Below, piece by piece: positions 1-5,411 of a stretch of DNA of 5,411 nt. Source of the stretch: Burkholderiaceae bacterium (GTDB taxonomy: Bacteria > Pseudomonadota > Gammaproteobacteria > Burkholderiales > Burkholderiaceae_D). Within the stretch, counting starts at the first letter, position 1, and the number at the start of each line of letters is the position of its first letter. The stretch covers positions 1 to 5,411 of the forward strand of contig JAISIS010000074.1 of assembly GCA_031261905.1 (NCBI GenBank). The letters are read 5' to 3'. The notes beneath the pieces were generated by a model that was not told the origin of the DNA, did not search any database, and was given only the letters and a program-made list of their open reading frames with translations. The position numbers and the translations under genes were made by a program.

Positions 1-1589
1 AGGGAGATACGCTTTTTGTTGACGACAATCCCCAGCTCCAGGTTAAACCAGTCCCTACCCGTTTCCGCTCCTTCATCCGCGATACGGGCATACCACTCCT
101 CAATTTCCGCGATGTCGTACCGGTATTCCTGCGCTTTTTCTATCCGCCAGCCCTGCTTTTCCAGTTCAGGCACAACCGTCCGGGAAAAGCACATCCAGTC
201 CGCCTGCGAAGTCATTTCCAGCAAGCCCGGCAATGCGGCATGATCCTGCGGGACAAAGCCGGATTCGCGCAGCACGTCACAGAAAGCGGTTTCCGCTTCT
301 TCCTGCCGCACAATACGTTCGACAACTGCGTCCCGTGCGCGCATCACGGAAAGCTGCGTGCCATAAAACACTGTCTGCCCGTCATAATCAAACAGCAACT
401 GGGCATAGTCATACCATGAAAGCTCGCCCGCATCGCCCGCGCCTTTGTTCGGCATACTGCCCAGACGCAAAACCGGCGTTGGCATAATATCTTCGCGAAC
501 GGACTCTTTCACGGATTCAGGAGGCGGAATCCATTCGGAAAGCCCCTGCGTCATCAGCATCCGCGATATGGCAGTTTTATCCTTGAGCGGAACATGCGGG
601 GCCTGGGCAACCAGTTCCTGCAAATCTTTTGCCGAAATACCGGTATCTTTCGCGGGCAAAAGCAATTCGCCGCAAGTCAGGTTATCCATGTACCATGCCG
701 GCTCAGTCGGCAGGATATAGTCAATCTGCTGTTTCCGTGCCGCCCGTTTGTTATCCTCGTTTTCCGGCTGTGGCGCAAATTCCCATGACAGCCGGAGAGA
801 AGATTCCGTTTCCGTCCAGACCAGGCGCGCCTCCCTCGGCGGAGCCGCCCGCAACGGAAAAAGCAGGCCCTTGCCAATATCGGCCCATGAATTGGTCCAC
901 AACAATTGATGCCGATCTGTCAGCATACGCAGCAGTTGCGCGCCGATCAGTCCGCGCGGCTCCACCTGGCTCTGCGAGGAAGGCGCGCTGCCCGACATGG
1001 CGATAAAAAGCCGAAGCGGACTTTCGTCATCCGGCTGGAGATAATCGGGTTTTTCCACCAACAGCGATTGGGGATCGGCCACCGGTAGCGCCGATGCAAT
1101 TTCACCATTCGGCCTGAAGCGCGCCTGACACAACCCCAGAACCGTGCGCCTGCCGGATGCGTCAGGAGAAAGCACATACAGAAGGCGCTGGGCGGGCGCT
1201 TCCTGTACTTCAGTGGTGGACGCGGCAGGATCGCTCGCGCCAAACGCGGCGTTGCGCAAGCGCGCAAGCCAAGCGGCAACCGGAGCCGACACCGGCTGCG
1301 CGTCCGCGTTTTTTTTCCGCTGGAGCAAAGTCAGCAGAACCGAAACCACATGACGGCAATTCGTATTGGCCACGCAGGTACAGGTTCCCTGAAAGAGCGG
1401 ACCTCTGACCGTGGATTTCAGGAAGATATTCTGCTGCCATACCTGATTGCCCAGCCCTTTCACTTGGGAACGAATCAGATTGGCGGCCAACTGGATTTGT
1501 TTCACGCGGTCATGCCCGGCATCTTCCAGGCCTGCCCGGTAAGTGGCATCATCAAACTGTTTCCGAAGGTCTTCCTGCGTGAAATTCAT
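1..1589 (-). CDS. SNF2-family helicase-like protein with SWIM zinc finger, N-terminal half (runs off left edge)
   Basis: An uninterrupted minus-strand frame gives 529 complete codons from ATG at 1589 to the window edge; the C-terminal part is outside. In-frame TAA at 1625-1623 and no other start between fix this ATG, though only a weak ACGG precedes it. Residues 70-80 read CTCVANTNCRH, a CxC-x5-CxH SWIM zinc-binding motif. A Lys/Ala/Pro-rich linker follows, then a long region without helicase motifs. The last visible residues (about 513-529, WFNLELGIVVNKKRIS) resemble the segment that precedes the ATPase core in bacterial SNF2 proteins of the HepA/COG0553 type with the bacterial SNF2-associated domain. 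Known family members are double-stranded-DNA translocases or remodelers, often poorly characterised in bacteria. The ATPase domain itself is not visible, so SNF2 is an inference from the N-terminal architecture. The gene follows hslU on the same strand after 91 bases. An A8 run (1316-1309) lies just after the zinc finger. No signal peptide or membrane segment is seen. Confidence 0.8.
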   Translation of the reverse strand, partial: MNFTQEDLRKQFDDATYRAGLEDAGHDRVKQIQLAANLIRSQVKGLGNQVWQQNIFLKSTVRGPLFQGTCTCVANTNCRHVVSVLLTLLQRKKNADAQPVSAPVAAWLARLRNAAFGASDPAASTTEVQEAPAQRLLYVLSPDASGRRTVLGLCQARFRPNGEIASALPVADPQSLLVEKPDYLQPDDESPLRLFIAMSGSAPSSQSQVEPRGLIGAQLLRMLTDRHQLLWTNSWADIGKGLLFPLRAAPPREARLVWTETESSLRLSWEFAPQPENEDNKRAARKQQIDYILPTEPAWYMDNLTCGELLLPAKDTGISAKDLQELVAQAPHVPLKDKTAISRMLMTQGLSEWIPPPESVKESVREDIMPTPVLRLGSMPNKGAGDAGELSWYDYAQLLFDYDGQTVFYGTQLSVMRARDAVVERIVRQEEAETAFCDVLRESGFVPQDHAALPGLLEMTSQADWMCFSRTVVPELEKQGWRIEKAQEYRYDIAEIEEWYARIADEGAETGRDWFNLELGIVVNKKRIS

Positions 1590-1637
1590 ATTACCGTCAT
1601 CACGCGCTGGCGCGATACTTTGTTAGGCCAAATGGAC

Positions 1638-1666
1638 ATTATCGGCCATAAACCGCAAAAGGGAAA
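1638..1666 (-). promoter_or_regulatory. Weak candidate promoter for the SNF2/SWIM gene
   Basis: In the 91-base gap between hslU and the SNF2/SWIM gene the minus strand has GATAAT (1643-1638, five of six matches to TATAAT), preceded at 17 bases by TTTCCC (1666-1661, only three of six matches to TTGACA). Transcription would begin near 1631, leaving a leader of about 42 bases. The poor -35 makes this uncertain; read-through from hslU is the alternative, since no GC-rich hairpin followed by a T run is visible in this gap. Confidence 0.25.
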
Positions 1667-1680
1667 CCTGACGACAAAAA

Positions 1681-3015
1681 TCACAACACATAACGCGAAA
1701 GATCCTCATTGACCGAGAGAGCTTCCAGCCGCTCATTCACATAAGCGGCATCAATGGTAATCACGCCATTATCCATGCCGCTGGCGGTATATGATATTTC
1801 TTCCAGCAATTTTTCCATCACGGTGTACAAACGCCTTGCGCCGATATTTTCCGTGCGTTCGTTCACAGAAAAAGAAATTTCGGCCAGGCGGCGGATACCG
1901 TCTTCGGCGAACACCAGCTTGATATTTTCCGTTGCCAGCAGCGCTTCATACTGGGCCGTCAGGCAGGCGTCCGTGCTGGTCAGAATGCGCTCGAAATCCT
2001 CAATGGAGAGCGATTCCAGTTCCACACGAATCGGGAAACGCCCCTGCAATTCCGGAATCAGGTCGGAAGGTTTGGCAAGATGGAACGCGCCGGAAGCAAT
2101 AAAAAGGATATGGTCGGTCTTTACCATGCCATATTTGGTATTCACGGTCGTGCCTTCCACCAGCGGCAGCAAATCCCGCTGTACGCCCGCGCGCGATACG
2201 TCCGCGCCGCTGAGTTCGGAGCGGGAAGCGATTTTGTCAATTTCGTCCAGAAAGACAATGCCGTTTTGCTCCACATTAGTGATGGCCTTCTGTTTAAGCT
2301 CGTCTTCGTTAACCAGCTTGGCGGCTTCCTCATCCGTCAACATCCGCATGGCTTCCCGTATTTTGACCTTGCGTGATTTTTTCCGTCCGCTACCCAGCCC
2401 GGAAAACATGGATTTGATCTGTTCGGTCATCTCTTCCATGCCCGGAGGCGCCATGATTTCCATATGCGGCATGGCGTCAGCCACCTCGATTTCAATCTCG
2501 CGGTCATCCAGCGCGCCTTCGCGCAGACGCTTGCGGAAGGTCTGACGGGTATTGCCACCGGAAGCGGCATCATTTTCGTTGGTATTGAAACCGAAATCGC
2601 GGGCGGGCGGCACCAGAATATTCAGCACCCGCTCTTCCGCCGCGTCGGCGGCCTTTTCCCGCACTTTACGCATTTCGGATTCGCGCGTTTGCTTGATGCT
2701 GATATCTATGAGATCACGGATGATTGTTTCCACATCCCGGCCCACATAGCCGACTTCCGTGAATTTGGTTGCTTCAATCTTGATGAAAGGCGCGTCCGCC
2801 AGGCGCGCCAGACGGCGGGCGATTTCGGTTTTGCCTACGCCCGTAGGGCCAATCATCAGGATATTTTTGGGGGTAATCTCATGGCGCAGAGGCTCGTTCA
2901 CCTGTTGCCGCCGCCAGCGGTTACGCAGGGCAATGGCAACAGCGCGCTTGGCTTTTGACTGGCCAACAACATGTTTATCCAGTTCGGATACGATTTCGGG
3001 AGGAGTCAGATTCAT
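1681..3015 (-). CDS. hslU: HslU (ClpY), AAA+ ATPase subunit of the HslVU protease
   Basis: This 444-residue protein is complete and matches the usual length (443 in E. coli). HslU hexamers unfold substrates with ATP in the cytoplasm and thread them into the HslV peptidase. Visible motifs: N-terminal [16 protein letters not shown], Walker A GPTGVGKT (56-63), pore loop GYVGRD (89-94), Walker [11 protein letters not shown] (253-261 region, Asp257/Glu258), the ELQGRFPIR segment with the arginine finger Arg326, and sensor-2 NIGARRL with Arg394. These correspond, with a shift of one, to the known E. coli residues. The I domain spans roughly 110-240. The protein ends LSRYVL, fitting the conserved C-terminal tail that inserts between HslV subunits and activates them. 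It follows hslV by 53 bases, so both are probably on one transcript. The ATG at 3015 is supported by family N-termini, but no purine-rich Shine-Dalgarno is visible ahead of it. Stop is TGA. Confidence 0.98.
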   Translation of the reverse strand: MNLTPPEIVSELDKHVVGQSKAKRAVAIALRNRWRRQQVNEPLRHEITPKNILMIGPTGVGKTEIARRLARLADAPFIKIEATKFTEVGYVGRDVETIIRDLIDISIKQTRESEMRKVREKAADAAEERVLNILVPPARDFGFNTNENDAASGGNTRQTFRKRLREGALDDREIEIEVADAMPHMEIMAPPGMEEMTEQIKSMFSGLGSGRKKSRKVKIREAMRMLTDEEAAKLVNEDELKQKAITNVEQNGIVFLDEIDKIASRSELSGADVSRAGVQRDLLPLVEGTTVNTKYGMVKTDHILFIASGAFHLAKPSDLIPELQGRFPIRVELESLSIEDFERILTSTDACLTAQYEALLATENIKLVFAEDGIRRLAEISFSVNERTENIGARRLYTVMEKLLEEISYTASGMDNGVITIDAAYVNERLEALSVNEDLSRYVL

Positions 3016-3068
3016 GATGACAGGTGTGATAAAAAATAAGCGGAAAAACGCGTCAAGGGAGCAACGGC
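3016..3068 (-). other. hslV-hslU intergenic spacer without a clear ribosome binding site
   Basis: The 53 bases between the hslV stop and the hslU ATG are T-rich on the coding strand, with runs of five and six T around 3032-3049. The last dozen bases before ATG (CACACCTGTCATC) contain no GGAG-like sequence. There is no convincing terminator: only a three-base GCG/CGC pairing precedes the T run. The spacer probably remains within a bicistronic hslVU message. Confidence 0.5.
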
Positions 3069-3605
3069 TTACTCCAGCGTTTCGATAATATGATTCCTAT
3101 TGGTAGAAATACAAAGCTCTCCGGCAATCGCCAGTCCTTTTTCCACAATCTCAACCGGAGAAAGCTCGGTATTGCGGGTAAGCGCCAGTGCGGCGGATTG
3201 CGCGTAGACGCCGCCCGAGCCGATAGCGCCAACGCCTTCTTCAGGCTCCAGCACATCGCCGTTGCCGGTAATGACAAAGGTGGATTCCCTGTCCGCAACC
3301 AGCAACATGGCTTCAAGACGCCGTAAAATCCGATCCGTACGCCAGTCCTTGGCGAGTTCCACTGCGGAACGCAGCAGGTTGCCCTGGTGCTTTTCCAGCT
3401 TGGCCTCAAAGCGTTCCAGCAGGGTAAAGGCATCCGCCGTGCCGCCGGCGAATCCCACCAGCACACGGTCATGATAGAGTTTGCGCACCTTGCGCGCGCC
3501 ACCCTTGATTACCACGTTGCCCAAAGTAACCTGTCCATCGCCGCCCAGCGCAACATGGCTGCCCCGGCGGACAGACAGGATAGTTGTACCGTGAAATTGT
3601 TCCAT
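3069..3605 (-). CDS. hslV: HslV (ClpQ), threonine peptidase subunit of the HslVU protease
   Basis: This complete 178-residue protein is the proteasome-beta-like peptidase that forms a double hexameric ring and degrades proteins delivered by HslU. The N-terminus reads MEQFHG then TTILSVRRG; Thr7 is the expected N-terminal nucleophile after the six-residue propeptide is removed. Counting from Thr7 as 1, Asp17, Lys33 and Ser124 of the E. coli enzyme fall on Asp23, Lys39 and Ser130, so the catalytic set is intact. Other family blocks are [43 protein letters not shown] and AIGSGG. I chose ATG at 3605 because GGAG (3618-3615) lies nine bases upstream and because the propeptide matches family members; an in-frame TTG at 3650 would add 15 unrelated residues. 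Stop is TAA. It is the first gene of the leftward operon and has a sigma-32-like promoter 61 bases upstream. Confidence 0.98.
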   Translation of the reverse strand: MEQFHGTTILSVRRGSHVALGGDGQVTLGNVVIKGGARKVRKLYHDRVLVGFAGGTADAFTLLERFEAKLEKHQGNLLRSAVELAKDWRTDRILRRLEAMLLVADRESTFVITGNGDVLEPEEGVGAIGSGGVYAQSAALALTRNTELSPVEIVEKGLAIAGELCISTNRNHIIETLE

Positions 3606-3614
3606 AATAAATAG

Positions 3615-3620
3615 CTCCGA
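3615..3620 (-). promoter_or_regulatory. Ribosome binding site of hslV (TCGGAG)
   Basis: GGAG on the minus strand ends nine bases before the ATG at 3605. It favours this start over the in-frame TTG at 3650, which would give a longer protein unlike the family. Just upstream in the leader is a short CCGC-AA-GCGG inverted repeat (about 3626-3635), too small to assign a function. Confidence 0.75.
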
Positions 3621-3666
3621 TAAGTCCGCTTGCGGCGAAACAACGAACAAGTGATCAATTTTGCTC

Positions 3667-3694
3667 AGATGGGGTCATTTTTTCAAATGACAAG
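3667..3694 (-). promoter_or_regulatory. Sigma-32 (heat-shock) promoter of hslVU
   Basis: On the minus strand CTTGTCA (3694-3688) is followed by 13 bases and then CCCCATCT (3674-3667). The known RpoH consensus is CTTGAAA, a spacer of about 11-16 bases, and CCCCATNT. The -10 matches in full, the -35 matches five of seven, and the spacing is near the preferred value. Transcription should begin about seven bases downstream, near 3660, giving a leader of about 55 bases before hslV. HslVU is a classical heat-shock operon in E. coli, so motif, position and gene agree. No good housekeeping -10 is found downstream of the same -35. Confidence 0.85.
3675..3690. repeat. Inverted repeat TCATTT-TTTC-AAATGA within the hslV promoter spacer
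   Basis: A perfect 6-bp inverted repeat with a four-base loop covers the spacer of the sigma-32 promoter and the edge of its -35. It uses the same AAATGA core as the two direct repeats nearby, so this core occurs three times in about 33 bases, twice direct and once inverted. It is too AT-rich for a stable terminator and could be a protein-binding half-site arrangement or chance. Confidence 0.4.
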
Positions 3695-3707
3695 TGCCAA
3701 ATGACAA
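3684..3707. repeat. Two direct copies of CAAATGACAA, 14-bp period, at the hslV -35 region
   Basis: CAAATGACAA occurs exactly at 3684-3693 and 3698-3707 with four bases (GTGC) between. Read on the minus strand each copy is TTGTCATTTG; the copy nearer hslV supplies most of the sigma-32 -35 element CTTGTCA, and the farther copy repeats it upstream. This may be a small local duplication, a regulator-binding pair, or chance. No known operator is recognised. Confidence 0.6.
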
Positions 3708-3783
3708 ATACCATAAGAAGCAAAAAGGCCTTATAACAGGAAGTAGTGTAACGCGCCCGGACGTTTTTGGAATCATTTGCCGC

Positions 3784-3792
3784 TGCTATAAT
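3784..3792 (+). promoter_or_regulatory. Extended -10 promoter element upstream of rep (TGCTATAAT)
   Basis: The plus strand has a perfect TATAAT (3787-3792) with the extended TG one base before it (3784-3785). The -35 is poor: at 16-17 bases only T-rich sequence (TTTTTG/TTTTGG, 3764-3770) is present, and the better TTGGAA (3767-3772) is only 14 bases away. Extended -10 promoters commonly tolerate weak -35 elements. A start near 3799 would leave about 22 bases before the rep ATG. Confidence 0.65.
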
Positions 3793-3821
3793 GACGCGCG
3801 TCTTTTTCACGGATTTTCGCC

Positions 3822-5411
3822 ATGCCTCCTTCCGCCCTTCACAACCTCAATGACCAGCAACGCGAAGCTGTCAGGTACATGGATGGGCCGTGCCTGGTCA
3901 TTGCGGGCGCCGGATCGGGCAAGACGCGGGTCATCACGCAAAAAATCGCGCACATGATCGAAAGCGGTCTGTACGAAGCACGGCACATTATCGCCCTGAC
4001 ATTTACGAACAAGGCGGCTTCCGAAATGCAGGAGCGCATCGCGAAACAACTGGCGGAGCCGGGGCAAGGCGGCGCCCTGACGATTTCGACCTTCCATTCG
4101 CTGGGTGTACGTATCCTGCGCCAGGAAGCACAGGCGCTGGGACTCAAGGACCGCTTTTCCATCATGGACAGCGACGATTGCTTCGCCATCATCCAGGATA
4201 TGGCGGCCACAACCGACAGGCAGCTTGCCCGCCGCATCCAGACGCGCCTCTCCCTGTGGAAAAATGCCCTAATCACGCCGGAGCGGGCGCTGACCGATGC
4301 TGCGGATGAAGATGAAGCGCGCGCGGCGCGGATTTACGCCAGCTACATAGCCACCCTTTCCGCTTACCAGGCCGTGGATTTTGACGACCTGCTCCGCCTG
4401 CCGGTGACGCTTTTCAGCGAAAACGAAGCCGTGCGCGACCGCTGGCAAAGGCATATGCGTTACCTGCTTGTGGATGAATACCAGGACACCAACGCCTGCC
4501 AGTATGCCCTGATGAAGCTCCTGGTCACCGGGCCGGGCAAAAAACCGATGTTCACGGCGGTGGGGGATGACGACCAGGCCATCTACGCCTGGCGGGGCGC
4601 TACAGCCGAAAACCTCAAGACGCTACATGATGACTTTCCCGGCCTGAAACTGATCCGACTGGAACAGAATTACCGCTCTTCCATGCACATTTTGCAGGCT
4701 GCCAACGCCGTCATCAGCCACAATCCCAAAGTATTCGACAAAACCCTCTGGTCGGAATTCGGCCCCGGCGAGCCGGTACGGGTAAGCGCGATGGATAACG
4801 AGGAAAAAGAAGCCGAACAGATTGCGATGGATCTTTCGGCGCACCGTTTCGAGCGCCGCGCAAAATTCTCGGACTACGCGATCCTGTATCGCGGCAACCA
4901 CCAGGCCCGCCTGTTTGAGACCGCGCTCAGGCGTGAGCGGATTCCCTATACCATCTCCGGCGGGCAGAGCTTTTTTGCGCGGGCGGAAATCCGCGACATT
5001 GTCAGTTACCTGCGCCTGATCGCCAACAATGAGGATGACCCCGCCTTTATCCGCGCGGTCACCACCCCGAAGCGAGGCGTGGGGCAGGCCACGCTGGAAT
5101 CGCTGGGCGCATTTGCCGGTCTCTGGAAGTGCTCGCTTTTCGAGGCCGTATACAAGGGCGGCATTGAGGCCAAACTGCCGCCCCGGCAATTACAGCCCTT
5201 GCGCGCCTTTTGCGATTTCATCAACCGCTTCGAATTACGCGCCTCCCGCCAGGGCACGGCAGGAAGCGGCGAAAATGCCGCAGCCGCGCTGGACGACATG
5301 ATGACGGAAATGGCTTACGAAGCCTATTTGTACGATACCTTTGACGAGCGCACTGCCAAAAACAAATGGGCCAACGGGCTGGAGTTCACCGGCTGGCTGA
5401 AAGAAAAAAGC
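3822..5411 (+). CDS. rep: Rep, superfamily 1A 3'-5' DNA helicase (runs off right edge)
   Basis: The frame is open for 530 codons from ATG to the window edge; E. coli Rep is 673 residues, so roughly the last fifth is missing. Rep assists the replication fork past protein roadblocks and takes part in replication restart. Visible motifs in order: Q motif LNDQQREAV (9-17), Walker A AGAGSGKT (28-35), motif Ia TFTNKAASEMQER (60-72), motif Ib STFHSLG (89-95), motif II VDEYQDTN (217-224), motif III VGDDDQAIYAWRGA (247-260), motif IV LEQNYRSS (280-287), and SGGQSFFARAEIRD (379-392). Motifs V and VI lie outside. GPCLVIAGAG, VDEYQDT, LYRGNHQAR and ISGGQSFF fit Rep better than UvrD or PcrA. The start is fixed by an in-frame TGA at 3792-3794; only a weak GGA (3811-3813) precedes it. 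It is divergent from hslV and probably regulated separately by the extended -10 promoter. Confidence 0.95.
   Translation, partial: MPPSALHNLNDQQREAVRYMDGPCLVIAGAGSGKTRVITQKIAHMIESGLYEARHIIALTFTNKAASEMQERIAKQLAEPGQGGALTISTFHSLGVRILRQEAQALGLKDRFSIMDSDDCFAIIQDMAATTDRQLARRIQTRLSLWKNALITPERALTDAADEDEARAARIYASYIATLSAYQAVDFDDLLRLPVTLFSENEAVRDRWQRHMRYLLVDEYQDTNACQYALMKLLVTGPGKKPMFTAVGDDDQAIYAWRGATAENLKTLHDDFPGLKLIRLEQNYRSSMHILQAANAVISHNPKVFDKTLWSEFGPGEPVRVSAMDNEEKEAEQIAMDLSAHRFERRAKFSDYAILYRGNHQARLFETALRRERIPYTISGGQSFFARAEIRDIVSYLRLIANNEDDPAFIRAVTTPKRGVGQATLESLGAFAGLWKCSLFEAVYKGGIEAKLPPRQLQPLRAFCDFINRFELRASRQGTAGSGENAAAALDDMMTEMAYEAYLYDTFDERTAKNKWANGLEFTGWLKEKS

Noticed and set aside
1254..1269. Tandem GCGCAAGC repeat inside the SNF2/SWIM gene
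   Set aside because: Two 8-base copies within coding sequence, explained by Ala/Leu/Arg codons; not a recognised uptake sequence or array.
947..1440. Minus-strand open frames at 947-1279 and 1210-1440 overlapping the SNF2/SWIM gene
   Set aside because: They are out of frame with the continuous 529-codon reading frame that contains the SWIM motif.
1599..1616. GC-rich inverted repeat (CGCG-CCAG-CGCG) ahead of the SNF2/SWIM ATG
   Set aside because: Only four paired bases with a mismatch beyond and no T run; it could hinder initiation slightly but is not convincing as a regulatory hairpin.
1754..2545. 263-codon plus-strand open frame opposite hslU
   Set aside because: It lies wholly antisense to a clear hslU gene, and its Ser/Arg-rich translation resembles no family; it is a shadow of codon bias.
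3606..3650. Upstream in-frame TTG start that would lengthen HslV by 15 residues
   Set aside because: The extension matches no HslV, would bury the propeptide and catalytic threonine, and ignores the good GGAG ahead of the ATG at 3605.
3750..3768. AACG...CGTT followed by five T, terminator-like
   Set aside because: The stem is four base pairs with an eight-base loop, too weak, and no plus-strand gene ends upstream of it.
3767..3780. Sigma-54-like TTGG...TTGC before rep
   Set aside because: GG and GC are separated by eight bases rather than the required ten, and a perfect sigma-70 extended -10 lies just downstream.
3791..3853. Small 20-codon plus-strand frame overlapping the rep start (ATG inside TATAATG)
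   Set aside because: Its ATG would lie upstream of the expected rep transcription start near 3799, so it should not be on the message.
4623..5189. 188-codon minus-strand open frame opposite rep
   Set aside because: Fully antisense to conserved Rep motifs, with no recognisable domain and no ribosome site noted.

Overview
The window looks like ordinary chromosome of a betaproteobacterium, most likely order Burkholderiales. The evidence is the HslV protein, whose catalytic threonine follows the short propeptide MEQFHG (a form I associate with betaproteobacteria), together with the close similarity of HslU and Rep to proteobacterial family members. Oxalobacteraceae or a relative is possible, but the genus cannot be fixed from this sequence alone. 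Coding is dense: about 93% of the window lies in four genes, and all four reading frames are intact.

Layout, left to right. Positions 1-1589 (minus strand) hold the N-terminal half of a SNF2-family helicase-like protein with a SWIM zinc finger; the gene runs off the left edge. After a 91-base gap come hslU (1681-3015, minus) and, 53 bases further on, hslV (3069-3605, minus). In transcription order the leftward strand therefore reads hslV, hslU, SNF2/SWIM gene. A 216-base intergenic region (3606-3821) separates this group from rep, which is transcribed rightward from 3822 and runs off the right edge at 5411.

The intergenic region is the main regulatory part. On the minus strand it carries a strong candidate heat-shock (sigma-32) promoter for hslV: CTTGTCA, 13 bases, CCCCATCT. 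The -35 part lies inside one of two exact 10-bp direct repeats. On the plus strand, close to rep, is an extended -10 promoter element (TGCTATAAT).

How the genes fit together: HslV is the threonine peptidase and HslU the AAA+ unfoldase of one ATP-dependent protease, and a sigma-32 promoter ahead of the pair agrees with known heat-shock control. The SNF2/SWIM gene lies downstream on the same strand with no evident terminator between, so it may be partly co-transcribed, although a weak promoter of its own can be proposed. Rep, an accessory replicative helicase, is divergent and functionally separate. I found no mobile element, CRISPR array, tRNA, rRNA or defence cassette, and nothing that I would call a new biological system. 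The points most worth a second look are the repeated -35 region and the association of the SNF2/SWIM gene with the heat-shock operon.
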